Part shown: positions 1 through 6,471 of the stretch, in pieces | Layout of the letters: the number at the start of each line of letters is the position of its first letter | Numbering within the stretch: the first letter of the stretch is position 1 | Translations under genes and position numbers: made by a program | NCBI GenBank assembly: GCA_041060555.1 | Contig: JBEUDS010000042.1 | DNA from: CAUJIW01 sp963205175 | GTDB lineage: Bacteria; Pseudomonadota; Alphaproteobacteria; Sphingomonadales; Sphingomonadaceae | DNA length: 13,071 nucleotides | Direction: 5' to 3' (one strand) | Notes under the pieces: generated by a model | Databases searched by the model: none | What the model saw: only the letters and a program-made list of their open reading frames with translations | Told to the model about the DNA's origin: nothing

Positions 1-29
1 GCGGATGAAAAGCCCATCAAAACCAGCGC

Positions 30-47
30 AAAAAGGACAATCTGTCC
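30..47 (-). terminator. Possible rho-independent terminator after the 95-aa gene
   Basis: Read on the minus strand, the sequence just beyond the stop of the gene at 72-359 forms a short stem (GGACA / TGTCC, three-base loop GAT, plus-strand 35-47) followed directly by five T (plus-strand A run at 30-34). The order, stem then T run, fits an intrinsic terminator for the leftward gene. The stem is only five pairs, so termination may be weak. Confidence 0.4.
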
Positions 48-71
48 GCACAAACGGTCATCCTGTAGGCA

Positions 72-359
72 TCATGCCGCACCGCGGCCAATCAAGTCGC
101 CAAAATCACGGTTGTTGCGGGTGTCCAGGTAGGTGATTATTTTATCTAACACATCCTTGTATTGGTAATCGGCGTGTATGCGGTATGCATCTGGTTTGAC
201 TTCAAGTATCGCAGCCTCAGAAATTAAATCGGCTCGCGCCTCCCATAGATGACGCAAGAGATCATCGGTCATTTTCTGATCGCAGTAGGTATTTCGATAT
301 ACGGGGAGATCTATCAGTGGCGGAATTGCCGCTTTTTCGTTTAGTAATTTATCAGTCAT
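72..359 (-). CDS. Small hypothetical protein (95 aa), AT-rich orphan gene
   Basis: I do not recognise this protein. It is 95 residues, mostly charged and probably soluble; no signal peptide, membrane segment or catalytic motif is visible. The middle (LLRHLWEARADLISEAAILEV) looks helical and is followed by a YQYKDVLDKIITYLDT stretch. The start ATG at 359 is the first Met of the frame; the ribosome site before it is poor (GGATATCGTGAT). Its codons are markedly richer in A and T than those of the mob genes next door, and it is preceded by a 150-bp AT-rich stretch, which suggests a separate origin. It lies downstream of the mob operon in the same direction but more than 150 bp away, so it probably has its own promoter. 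That it is a gene rests on the intact frame, a plausible -10 box upstream and a stem plus T run downstream. Confidence 0.55.
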   Translation of the reverse strand: MTDKLLNEKAAIPPLIDLPVYRNTYCDQKMTDDLLRHLWEARADLISEAAILEVKPDAYRIHADYQYKDVLDKIITYLDTRNNRDFGDLIGRGAA

Positions 360-509
360 ATCACGATATCCAAATTTAGATTGTTTTATTATTATAGAGA
401 CAATTTATATAACTAATATATATCGATTATACTTTCATTTTATCTTCAAAATCGCAAGAAGAAATTGGTTTTCTATAAAATCACGTCACTCGAAGGAAAT
501 TTCTGTTTT
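360..509 (-). promoter_or_regulatory. AT-rich intergenic region with candidate -10 boxes for the 95-aa gene
   Basis: This 150-bp stretch is strongly AT-rich, unlike the GC-rich DNA to its right. On the minus strand it contains two perfect TATAAT hexamers (plus-strand 391-396 and 426-431). The one at 391-396 would start transcription about 25 bases before the ATG at 359. No convincing -35 hexamer sits at 16-18 bp from either, so the promoter call is tentative. AT-rich upstream DNA could also attract H-NS-like silencers or act as an UP element; neither can be shown here. Confidence 0.3.
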
Positions 510-1031
510 CTAAGGCCCTATTGGCTTGTTGAATTTTCCACGCAACGAAGCCGGCTTTGGTGATGATGGTGATGCGCTTGGGGGCGATGTAGGCTTCGGC
601 GGTGCTGGCGGTAGTGGTTTTGGCGCTGGCGGTGGTGTGGGCGCTGCAAGAAACTTCGACCTAAATCCCGTGCGCGCAAGAAGTGCGCGAAGGCCGCGCG
701 CGCGGCGGTTTTTCACGCTGCGCTTCTTCGCCGGATTCATGAAACGCGAGAGCACGCGGCGCACGGTCGGTATGAACGTGGGCACAAGCTCTGGCGGGTC
801 TTCAAAACCTTCACTGTCTTTCGCGGTCGCGCTCGTGTCCGGCTGCTCTGACACCGGCGACGATGCAGCATCCAGATGTAAGAAGCGCGAAACGGCGGCG
901 GATATCGCCGCCACGTCGGGAAGCCAGCCGAACAGCCCTTCGGCGGCGGCTGCGCCCTGCTGACCTGTGGCAACCTTTTTCTTCTTTTTCTTGCGGCCCG
1001 GTTCTGGTTGCAGGAAACGCGAGCCGCTTAC
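510..1031 (-). CDS. Frame-shifted C-terminal extension of the relaxase (Lys- and Pro-rich tail), or separate small gene
   Basis: The minus-strand frame from 1031 to the TAG at 510-512 stays open for 173 codons after the relaxase stop. It begins VSGSRFLQPEPG, has six consecutive lysines, a helical middle (LFGWLPDVAAISAAVSRFLHLD), a basic segment (RRVLSRFMNPAKKRSVKNRRARG) and a Pro/Ala/Ser tail ending KFNKPIGP. No ATG, GTG or TTG with a ribosome site lies near the junction; the first internal Met is at 740. The frame joins the relaxase exactly by a -1 shift at its last sense codon (AAG, 1033-1031), so the likeliest reading is a relaxase of about 667 aa split by a frameshift, either a mutation, a sequencing error or a recoding event on the A-AAG codon. 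The opposite strand is also open (526-963), but its product is a low-complexity Gly-rich shadow. Confidence 0.5.
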   Translation of the reverse strand, partial: VSGSRFLQPEPGRKKKKKKVATGQQGAAAAEGLFGWLPDVAAISAAVSRFLHLDAASSPVSEQPDTSATAKDSEGFEDPPELVPTFIPTVRRVLSRFMNPAKKRSVKNRRARGLRALLARTGFRSKFLAAPTPPPAPKPLPPAPPKPTSPPSASPSSPKPASLRGKFNKPIGP

Positions 1032-2512
1032 TTTGCTGGCCTTGGCGGCGGTTCCGCCGCGCGCCCCTCCTGTTGTTGCCGCTCCGCCTCGCGGCGGTCT
1101 TCTTCGACCTGCGCGAGCAATCGCGCCGCGCGGGCTGAATCTTCCGCGTAGCGGACACGGTCCCGCGCAAACCCCGCCTGTTGATCGCGCCGCTGCTGGT
1201 CGTGGCGCTCTTTCAGTTCCTCGATATGTTCGGCCCGATCCTGCCGGATGAGTGTGCGAAGGTCGGCGCGCTCTATGGCCTGCCGCTCGCGCAGGTGTTT
1301 CCATGCGGTGTCGCGCTCAAAGCGTTTCTCCGCGCCGCGCCCCGGATTGAGGCGGTTTTGCAGGGCTTCGATATATCCCTCGATGCCGGACAATTTTCCG
1401 TCGCGGATGAAGCGCTCGCGCTCGGCCTGCTGCTGGCGGCGCAGGCCGTCCATCTTATCCCGCGCCTCAAGAACGAGCACATGCCGGAGCTGGCGCAATT
1501 CGGCATGATGCCACTTGGCCAGTTTCTCGGCCTCGGCCTGTTCGCGCGCGGCCAATGCCGCCGCGACGGCGGGCGCGAGTTCCGGTGCGCCGGAATCCTG
1601 CTCCTGCGCGTCCGGCATCTCGCCCTGCGCCTCCGGCGCTGGCGCGAGATCTTCGACGGGCGGGCGCTGCATCTCGAATGCAGGCGGCTCGGCATCCTTC
1701 TGCCGCTCGCGCTGCTGGGCTTTGGCCTCGCTGGCTGTGGGGAGAATATCGCGGTCCACAACCGCCATGAAGGCCCGCACCTCGGCGGCCTTCATTTTGA
1801 GTTCGCGGCTCAGGCTGTAAACGCTGCCCTCCGGCCCGACGAGTACGAAGTCCTTGCTGTCGCCCCGCGCCAGCACATAGCCCGCATCTTCCACGGCGAC
1901 CTTGAACGCCATGCCGCTGTCACAGGATGATTTGAGCGCCGCGAACTGCGCCCGCCGGTCTTGGGTAGAAAGGCCGCTGCGTTCGGCCTGTTGGTGCTCC
2001 GCATGACTAACATCCGCGCGCGGGAACTCCGGCTGCTTGGCGCGGTCGCGCTTGGCGTGTTTGCCCGGCACATGCTCATGACCGAACTCGCGTTCCAGTT
2101 TCAGGCTGGCGCGCTCATGGGCGAGATAGTTGTTGCTATCCGAGCGCATGGTCATGGTTTCGAGGTCGGTGCGCGCCCAGACGATATGGATGTGCTGGCG
2201 GCCTTTCTTTTCGTGCAGGACGACGGCGCGGGGCTGGCCGTCCAGCCCAAGTTCTTGTTCCAAAACCTCGACAGCACGCGCCCATTGCTGGGGCGTCATG
2301 TCATAGCGGGCGTCGGGGTCGATGTTGACGTGATAGAGGCCCTTCTTGCCGCGTGTGCCCTCCGAGAGGGTCTGCCAATCGCGGAAGGTCGCGGCCAGGT
2401 CATCAAGGCCGGAGTGCAGTTCCAGCACCTCCATGCGCTCGTTGGTGTCGGTGCGCTGAAGGTGGGCGGCAAGCTGGCGGGGTCCGGCGCGTGAGCCTCC
2501 TTTGATAATCAT
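1028..2512 (-). CDS. mobA: MobA/VirD2-type relaxase (mobilization nuclease)
   Basis: Relaxase that would nick oriT and lead the transferred strand during conjugation. Of its 494 residues, the first ~150 form the nuclease domain. Visible motifs are YHVNIDP (60-66) and the metal-binding motif III HEKKGRQHIHIVWAR (H100, H107, H109), matching the three-histidine signature of MobA/VirD2 (MOBP-like) relaxases. The usual catalytic Tyr of motif I is not evident; the aligned spot in RQLAAHLQRTD has His17. Residues ~160-270 include the FVLVGPEGSVYSLSRELKMKAAEVRAFM block typical of plasmid relaxases of this class. The remainder is Ala/Glu/Arg/Gln-rich, probably coiled coil (EREQAEAEKLAKWHHAELRQL and onward). 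The start ATG at 2512 follows GGCGGCGAC and lies 9 bp after the mobC stop, so the two are co-transcribed. The C-terminus appears cut by a frameshift (see 510-1031). Confidence 0.88.
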   Translation of the reverse strand: MIIKGGSRAGPRQLAAHLQRTDTNERMEVLELHSGLDDLAATFRDWQTLSEGTRGKKGLYHVNIDPDARYDMTPQQWARAVEVLEQELGLDGQPRAVVLHEKKGRQHIHIVWARTDLETMTMRSDSNNYLAHERASLKLEREFGHEHVPGKHAKRDRAKQPEFPRADVSHAEHQQAERSGLSTQDRRAQFAALKSSCDSGMAFKVAVEDAGYVLARGDSKDFVLVGPEGSVYSLSRELKMKAAEVRAFMAVVDRDILPTASEAKAQQRERQKDAEPPAFEMQRPPVEDLAPAPEAQGEMPDAQEQDSGAPELAPAVAAALAAREQAEAEKLAKWHHAELRQLRHVLVLEARDKMDGLRRQQQAERERFIRDGKLSGIEGYIEALQNRLNPGRGAEKRFERDTAWKHLRERQAIERADLRTLIRQDRAEHIEELKERHDQQRRDQQAGFARDRVRYAEDSARAARLLAQVEEDRREAERQQQEGRAAEPPPRPAK

Positions 2513-2521
2513 GTCGCCGCC

Positions 2522-3037
2522 TCACGGTTTTGGCGGCGGGATGAACTTGGACAATCCCGCAGGCGGGATAGACTCCGGCGGTGCCGGTGCCGTTGCCGGT
2601 ATTGGAGCCGGTGCGGATGTCGCCGCTGGCGCGCGATCCGGCTCCTTGCCGAGCGCGTCATAGATGAGGCTGCGGATGTGCGCGAAGTCGGCCAGCGCTT
2701 CCCGCAGGTCCGGCAGGACGGTTTCCGGCTCGCCGCCTGTATGCAGGTAGCGGGCAATCTGGTTCAGATTGCTGCCGGTCTTGCCAAGGTGGCCGAGGAT
2801 TTGACGCAGCGCAGCACTGTCGGCAGGGATGCGCCGCTGCGCGCGGGGACCGGCTTCGCCGATGAGCGCCGCACGGGCGAAGGCGGCGGCGGCCATGCCC
2901 GCCCTGTCGGCGCGGGCGAGAAAAGCCGACTTTTCGTCGGGCGTGACGCGGGCATAGATGGTGGCGGTGCGTTGCCGCCGTTCCGACTTGCGCCGCCCGG
3001 AAGGGCTGTGCTCTGAGCCGCTATCGCTCAAGCGCAT
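2522..3037 (-). CDS. mobC: MobC-like relaxosome accessory protein
   Basis: Plasmid mobilization accessory protein of the MobC family, expected to bind oriT and open the strands for the relaxase. The N-terminal part (RTATIYARVTPDEKSAFLARADRAGMAAAAFARAALIG, residues ~23-60) has the strand-helix-helix look of a ribbon-helix-helix DNA-binding domain. Residues 81-101 carry LGKTGSNLNQIARYLHTGG, very close to the family hallmark NLNQIAR. After residue ~133 the protein becomes a Pro/Ala tail. At 171 aa it is of normal size or slightly long. It is first in a leftward operon with the relaxase, and the hairpin-rich, probable oriT DNA lies directly upstream, the classical arrangement. The ATG at 3037 touches the Shine-Dalgarno sequence, so translation more likely begins at the TTG at 3031, two codons in. 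Confidence 0.85.
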   Translation of the reverse strand: MRLSDSGSEHSPSGRRKSERRQRTATIYARVTPDEKSAFLARADRAGMAAAAFARAALIGEAGPRAQRRIPADSAALRQILGHLGKTGSNLNQIARYLHTGGEPETVLPDLREALADFAHIRSLIYDALGKEPDRAPAATSAPAPIPATAPAPPESIPPAGLSKFIPPPKP

Positions 3038-3044
3038 CTCCTTT
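3038..3044 (-). promoter_or_regulatory. Ribosome binding site of mobC that favours a TTG start
   Basis: On the minus strand AAAGGAG abuts the ATG at 3037 with no spacer, which is too close for that ATG to be used well. The in-frame TTG at 3031-3029 is six bases from the AGGAG core, the ideal distance. The sequence therefore argues for a TTG start, making the protein 169 aa and initiation modest. Confidence 0.5.
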
Positions 3045-3092
3045 CTGCCGGACGTGTCCGGCGGGGTCGAGGGCGTTCTCCCTCGTCAGGGT

Positions 3093-3450
3093 GCAGGGGC
3101 ATGAAAGCCGCCTGCGCGTCGTCCAGAGCGCGCAAGCTCTGGCCGTGGGTGCCGGGACGCGGAAGTCTCCGGCGAGTGGTCGAGGGGTGCGATAACCCCT
3201 TGTCTGGTTCCAAGGACGACGTGCCTTGGTGGGGTCCGGGGGCAAAGCCCCGGTCATGGGTCGCAGGGAGCACGAAGGCTCCCCGCACGGGTGCAGGGGT
3301 GTGAAACCCCTTGCTCGGGAGGGATGCAACGGGAGGGCGAAGCGCCTTCCTTGCCAAGCCAGCACCTTCAGGTGCGGGGTGCGGACGGTCAGTCCGCACA
3401 TGGCTTGCACACTCTCCTAAGCCATAACTTAGGATAGCACGGGACGTGCT
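3093..3450. other. Array of at least twelve small hairpins in a gene-free region
   Basis: Between mobC and traG there is a dense series of short inverted repeats with different stems but similar size. Plus-strand coordinates and loops are: 3093-3115 (ATGAAA), 3123-3142 (GCGCAA), 3151-3173 (GCGGAA), 3181-3202 (GCGATA), 3210-3229 (ACGACGTG), 3236-3253 (GCAAAG), 3266-3283 (ACGAAG), 3293-3314 (GTGAA), 3332-3350 (GAAGC), 3362-3375 (TTCA), 3379-3399 (GGTCA), 3415-3434 (CCATAA) and 3436-3450 (GGGAC). Stems are five to eight pairs; several have one bulged base in the right arm. Many loops are six bases, rich in purines on the plus strand, with A at the end. An 11-bp direct repeat, GGGTGCAGGGG, sits at 3089-3099 and 3289-3299. 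Stems that differ while loop type and size stay alike point to selection on single-stranded structure, either ssDNA of a transfer origin or an RNA. No T tract follows any hairpin, so they are not ordinary terminators. Confidence 0.7.
3355..3450 (-). other. oriT: Putative origin of transfer (oriT)
   Basis: The region upstream of a mobC-relaxase operon is where oriT normally lies. Here CAAGCCA (3355-3361) pairs with TGGCTTG (3401-3407), enclosing two hairpins including the perfect 8-bp stem at 3379-3399 (GTGCGGAC, loop GGTCA, GTCCGCAC), so the segment can fold like a branched cloverleaf. Next comes the palindrome 3415-3434 (TCCTAAG, loop CCATAA, CTTAGGA). On the minus strand its edge reads CTATCCTAAG (3437-3428), similar to the TATCCTG core of RP4-type nic sites. 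The exact nick position cannot be read from sequence. Confidence 0.42.
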
Positions 3451-3498
3451 GGGGTGTGGGGTAGCGAGCGCTTGCGGCAAGGCGGGATATCGCCGTCT

Positions 3499-3514
3499 GC
3501 ATACAATCGTATGC
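3499..3514. promoter_or_regulatory. Operator-like palindrome GCATAC-N4-GTATGC, copy 1
   Basis: Perfect 6-bp arms with the four-base spacer AATC, in the gap between traG and the mob operon. It is one of three sites in the window sharing CATAC-N4-GTATG (others at 6314-6329 and 6472-6491). Placed upstream of the hairpin region and mobC, it could control mob transcription, in which case the hairpin array would be a ~460-nt leader. The regulator is not identified; such palindromes are typical of dimeric repressors such as TetR-family proteins. Confidence 0.45.
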
Positions 3515-3575
3515 GACTCGCTCAGCGCGGGTTGAAGCGCAGCATAGCACGAAGGCGGGCAGTGCGGCGATGCTT

Positions 3576-5972
3576 TCATCCCGCGCGGCCCTCGTCGCCG
3601 CCGCCCGTGGCGAGCACGTCGCGGGCCTCGTTGAGCATCTGCGCGAAACGGGCCGAGCCGCCGGTGTCGGGATGCACCTTCTGCATCAGCCGCTTCCATG
3701 CGGCCCGCACCTCAGCGGCGGTCGCGCCTTCCGAAAGGCCGAGAAGATCGAGCGCTTCCGCGCGCGTCATTTTGCCGTTGGGTTTTGCGGCGCGCTGACG
3801 CGCGCCGCCGGACTGGCGGCCCCCGTGACCGTTTCTTTGGCCGCCGTCCGATTTGCCGCCCCGCACAAAATATGGGTTGTCGTCGTAGGCTAAGGGCGGC
3901 TCCCAATAGAGGTGCGGATAGGCGCTGGCGAGGGGCGCGAAGGCGTTGGGCAGCCGCCAGTAATCGACCGGACGCACGTAGTGCGGGCGGTCGGCGGGAT
4001 TCAGGACAATCGCCACGTCACGGCCCAAGGCCAGCACCTCGTCGGGCATGAGCAGCGGGCGGCCTGTTTCTCCGTAGTTGAGGTTTTCGCTGTGCCCGCC
4101 GCCGCCGGGGCCGAAGTTCTGGCCCTCGCCATGGCCGACCGTCTGCACGGTCACTTTGCCCAAGGTTTCGGACAGGTAATTGGCGCTTTCAAGGTCGTTG
4201 ACGTTGCAAAACCATTTGTAGGCGCAGTTCGAGAGGATGGTGCCCGCCGCCGCGCCGTAGAGGTCTTTGAGCTGGTCGAGGCCCTGCACGATGAGGGTGA
4301 AGTCGATGCCGTAACCCGACATGGTGGCGATATCGCGGGGCAAATCCTCGATGCGGCCAAGCGCCGGAAACTCGTCCATCAATATCATGCAGCGGTGCGG
4401 CGGACGCCCGCCGAGCGGATAGCGTTTGAAGGTGTGCATGGCCGCCGTGGTCATGAGCCGGAGCCATGTGCGCTGCGTGTCGATGCGGTCGGGTGGTATC
4501 ACCAGATAGACCGTCACGGCCTCGCGGATGAGGTCGGCCATGTCGAAGGATGATTGGGCGGTCGCGGCCTTCACCTGCGGGTCGGAGAGGAATTTCGTGG
4601 CCTCCGACAGATTGGACATGATGCCGCTGTAAGTCTCTTGCGCCAAATCTAGATACGGGCTGACCATCTCCCGTATCGCCCCGCCGAAGGCGCTGCTGGC
4701 CGCCATCGGCACCAGAAACCTCTCCGTGAAATCCCTCCGGCTCAGGCTCACAATCTCCCGCGCACGGGCGAGCGTCTTTTGCTCGCCCGGCTGGTCGGTG
4801 ATCCACAAGAGCACGGCGGTCAGCACATTGGCGGCGCTGCCCTGCCAATAGCGGTCTTTGTCGCCGGGGGTCGTTGGACAGACCGCCGCAGCAAGCGCCT
4901 GCGCCACCGCGACGGCGTTAGGGTCGTCGCGCACTAGCACGTCCAGCGGATTGAAGGTCGCGGGCGCAAGGCCACGCTCTTTGAACGTCTCCGCCAGTTC
5001 GCCCCACGGGTTGATGACGTGGACGGCGCTATTGAGGGTGCCGCGCCGGATGCGCGCCGTGATGGCGGCGTTCTCGCCCTTGGGGTCGATGACGATGGCC
5101 GAGCCGCCATAGCGCAGGAGCGTCGGCACGATAACGCGGGTGCCTTTGCCCGTGCGGGTGCGCGCGACAATCAGCGTATGGTGTTCCGGCGTCGAGAGCA
5201 CGGGCGCGCCCGCCTGCTGCTCGATGGGGATGGCTGAAAGCTCTGGCGCGCTGCTCTTGCCGAAAAACACGCCCCGATGGCCGTCATATGCGTCGGCAAG
5301 GCGGTCGCGTACCTCCGCATAGCGGGCTGAGCCGTAATTGTCGGAAAGGGCGGGTCTTGGCTTCGGTTTGCGCCGTTTGTCCTTCACGAGCCAAATCAGC
5401 CCGACGACGCCCAAGAGGACGGCCAGTGGGGCGAACAGGCTGGAAAACAGACTGCCGAGAAAGCCGACGCTGTCTCGGAACAGGCCCACGGCCATGTCCT
5501 TGCCAATCCCCGCAAGCCCGGTGACGTAGTTCCAAGGGGTCGGTTCTTTGGGCGGGTCGTATCGCGCTCTGAGCGCCGCCATGCGCGCGCGGGCGATGTT
5601 ATCGGCGGCGCTGCTCAGCATGAGGTCTTGGCCCGTGCCGATGCCCTGCCATTTGCGGCGCAAGGTATCTTCTGCCGCTTGCAGTTCAGCGGCGCGGCTG
5701 CGCCATGCCGCCGCGTCAATCTCGCCTGCCTTGCGGCGATACTCGCCCTCCGCAAGCTCCACGCGGATATCGGCCAGCAACGCCGCGTCGCGGTCAAAGA
5801 CGCGCTGCTGCGCGGGCGGGAGCACCAGCCCGCGCGGCTCGCCGCCCTGCCGGAATATCGGGTTATCCTTCTGCCAGCTTGGCGCGGATTCTTGCGCGGC
5901 GGCGGACAACGGCGACGCGGCAAGCGCCAACGATAAGGCGACGGCCCGCAAGGGCTTCGTCGCCGCGCGCAT
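3576..5972 (-). CDS. traG: VirD4/TraG-type conjugative coupling ATPase with C-terminal J-domain
   Basis: Type IV coupling protein that links the relaxosome to the secretion channel and pumps DNA using ATP. Residues 1-26 look like a cleavable signal peptide (basic start, VALSLALAASPLSAAA, then Q), and residues ~167-196 form a membrane segment (SLFAPLAVLLGVVGLIWLV) followed by KDKRRKPKPR, so the ATPase faces the cytoplasm. Walker A is VARTRTGKGTR (269-279), then AIVIDPKGENAA; Walker B is MILMDEFPALG (529-539), followed by the VirD4/TraG block VQGLDQLKDLYG (562-573). After a Gly-rich linker (705-733) comes a complete J-domain-like tail, ~735-788, with the HPD triad at 767-769 (QKVHPDTGG), the part that stimulates DnaK/Hsp70. 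This fusion makes the protein longer (798 aa) than most VirD4/TraG proteins. Its ATG shares one base with the upstream gene's stop, implying translational coupling. No secretion-channel gene is next to it. Confidence 0.9.
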   Translation of the reverse strand: MRAATKPLRAVALSLALAASPLSAAAQESAPSWQKDNPIFRQGGEPRGLVLPPAQQRVFDRDAALLADIRVELAEGEYRRKAGEIDAAAWRSRAAELQAAEDTLRRKWQGIGTGQDLMLSSAADNIARARMAALRARYDPPKEPTPWNYVTGLAGIGKDMAVGLFRDSVGFLGSLFSSLFAPLAVLLGVVGLIWLVKDKRRKPKPRPALSDNYGSARYAEVRDRLADAYDGHRGVFFGKSSAPELSAIPIEQQAGAPVLSTPEHHTLIVARTRTGKGTRVIVPTLLRYGGSAIVIDPKGENAAITARIRRGTLNSAVHVINPWGELAETFKERGLAPATFNPLDVLVRDDPNAVAVAQALAAAVCPTTPGDKDRYWQGSAANVLTAVLLWITDQPGEQKTLARAREIVSLSRRDFTERFLVPMAASSAFGGAIREMVSPYLDLAQETYSGIMSNLSEATKFLSDPQVKAATAQSSFDMADLIREAVTVYLVIPPDRIDTQRTWLRLMTTAAMHTFKRYPLGGRPPHRCMILMDEFPALGRIEDLPRDIATMSGYGIDFTLIVQGLDQLKDLYGAAAGTILSNCAYKWFCNVNDLESANYLSETLGKVTVQTVGHGEGQNFGPGGGGHSENLNYGETGRPLLMPDEVLALGRDVAIVLNPADRPHYVRPVDYWRLPNAFAPLASAYPHLYWEPPLAYDDNPYFVRGGKSDGGQRNGHGGRQSGGARQRAAKPNGKMTRAEALDLLGLSEGATAAEVRAAWKRLMQKVHPDTGGSARFAQMLNEARDVLATGGGDEGRAG

Positions 5973-6457
5973 CAGAACGGCCCTCCTTCAGCGGGCGGAG
6001 TCCTGTCCGCCCCGTCGCCGGTCGGCACCGCCAGTTCCGGCGCGCCTTCGGCGGCGCAGAGGTCGTTCCAGAGTTCCGCATAGTGCGGATGGCTGGTCGG
6101 GTCGGTTACGATGGTATGCAGCAGATTTTCGAGGTGATTGCTGACGATCTGCGCGAGCACGCGCGACGGCGGCGCGGGATTCCGCCCGACTCGGGCCGAA
6201 TCGAGTTTTTCGATGTGCGCGAGAAGCGCGAGCAATCCCGGTTGCACCTCCACGGTCACGGACGCGGCCTCGCCCGCGTCATTCATCGCGGCAGAAAGCA
6301 CGTCTTCCAAGCTGCATACATCCGTATGCGCGGCGAAGAGGGATTTGATATGGGCGAGCTTCGGGTGCGGCGGCGCGTCGGGCGTATTGCCTGCGCCATT
6401 TTCCCAAGCGCTGAGCGCTTCATCTGCGGTTGGTGCGCTCGGGTTGTCCTCTGGCAT
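5972..6457 (-). CDS. Small acidic hypothetical protein co-transcribed with traG (161 aa)
   Basis: I do not recognise a characterised family. The protein is acidic and probably soluble, with Pro/Ala-rich ends and a helical core: HPKLAHIKSLFAAHTDVCSLEDVLSAAM (31-58), then VTVEVQPGLLALLAHIEKLDSA (68-88) and SRVLAQIVSNHLENLLHTIV (98-117). No membrane segment or nucleotide-binding motif is seen. The ATG at 6457 is preceded by a good ribosome site (GAGGGGG on the minus strand). Its stop and the traG start overlap (TGATG), so the two products are made together and it may be a partner or regulator of the coupling protein. An operator-like palindrome (6472-6491) lies 15 bases before the start, and another copy of the motif lies inside the gene (6314-6329), suggesting that this two-gene operon is repressed at its promoter. 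Confidence 0.75.
   Translation of the reverse strand: MPEDNPSAPTADEALSAWENGAGNTPDAPPHPKLAHIKSLFAAHTDVCSLEDVLSAAMNDAGEAASVTVEVQPGLLALLAHIEKLDSARVGRNPAPPSRVLAQIVSNHLENLLHTIVTDPTSHPHYAELWNDLCAAEGAPELAVPTGDGADRTPPAEGGPF
6314..6329. promoter_or_regulatory. Operator-like palindrome GCATAC-N4-GTATGC, copy 2 (inside gene)
   Basis: Perfect 6-bp arms with spacer ATCC, within the coding sequence of the 161-aa gene, about 145 bp downstream of copy 3. The spacing would allow a repressor to bridge both sites by looping. It could also be chance imposed by codons, but arms and spacer length match the intergenic copies exactly. Confidence 0.35.
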
Positions 6458-6471
6458 GGTGCCCCCTCAGT

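Noticed and set aside
526..963. Plus-strand frame of 145 codons opposite the relaxase tail
   Set aside because: Gly-rich, low-complexity product that mirrors the Pro/Ala-rich minus-strand frame; no ribosome site.
1181..1930. Plus-strand frame of 249 codons inside the relaxase
   Set aside because: Fully opposite a well-supported gene with recognised motifs; a codon shadow.
3093..3450. CRISPR array
   Set aside because: The repeats share structure but not sequence, and spacing is irregular; no direct repeats of 25-40 bp and no cas genes.
3028..3699. Minus-strand open frame of 223 codons through the hairpin region
   Set aside because: It overlaps the C-terminus of traG and the start of mobC, translates to Arg/Pro/His-rich low-complexity sequence, and its length is explained by GC-rich hairpins lacking stop codons.
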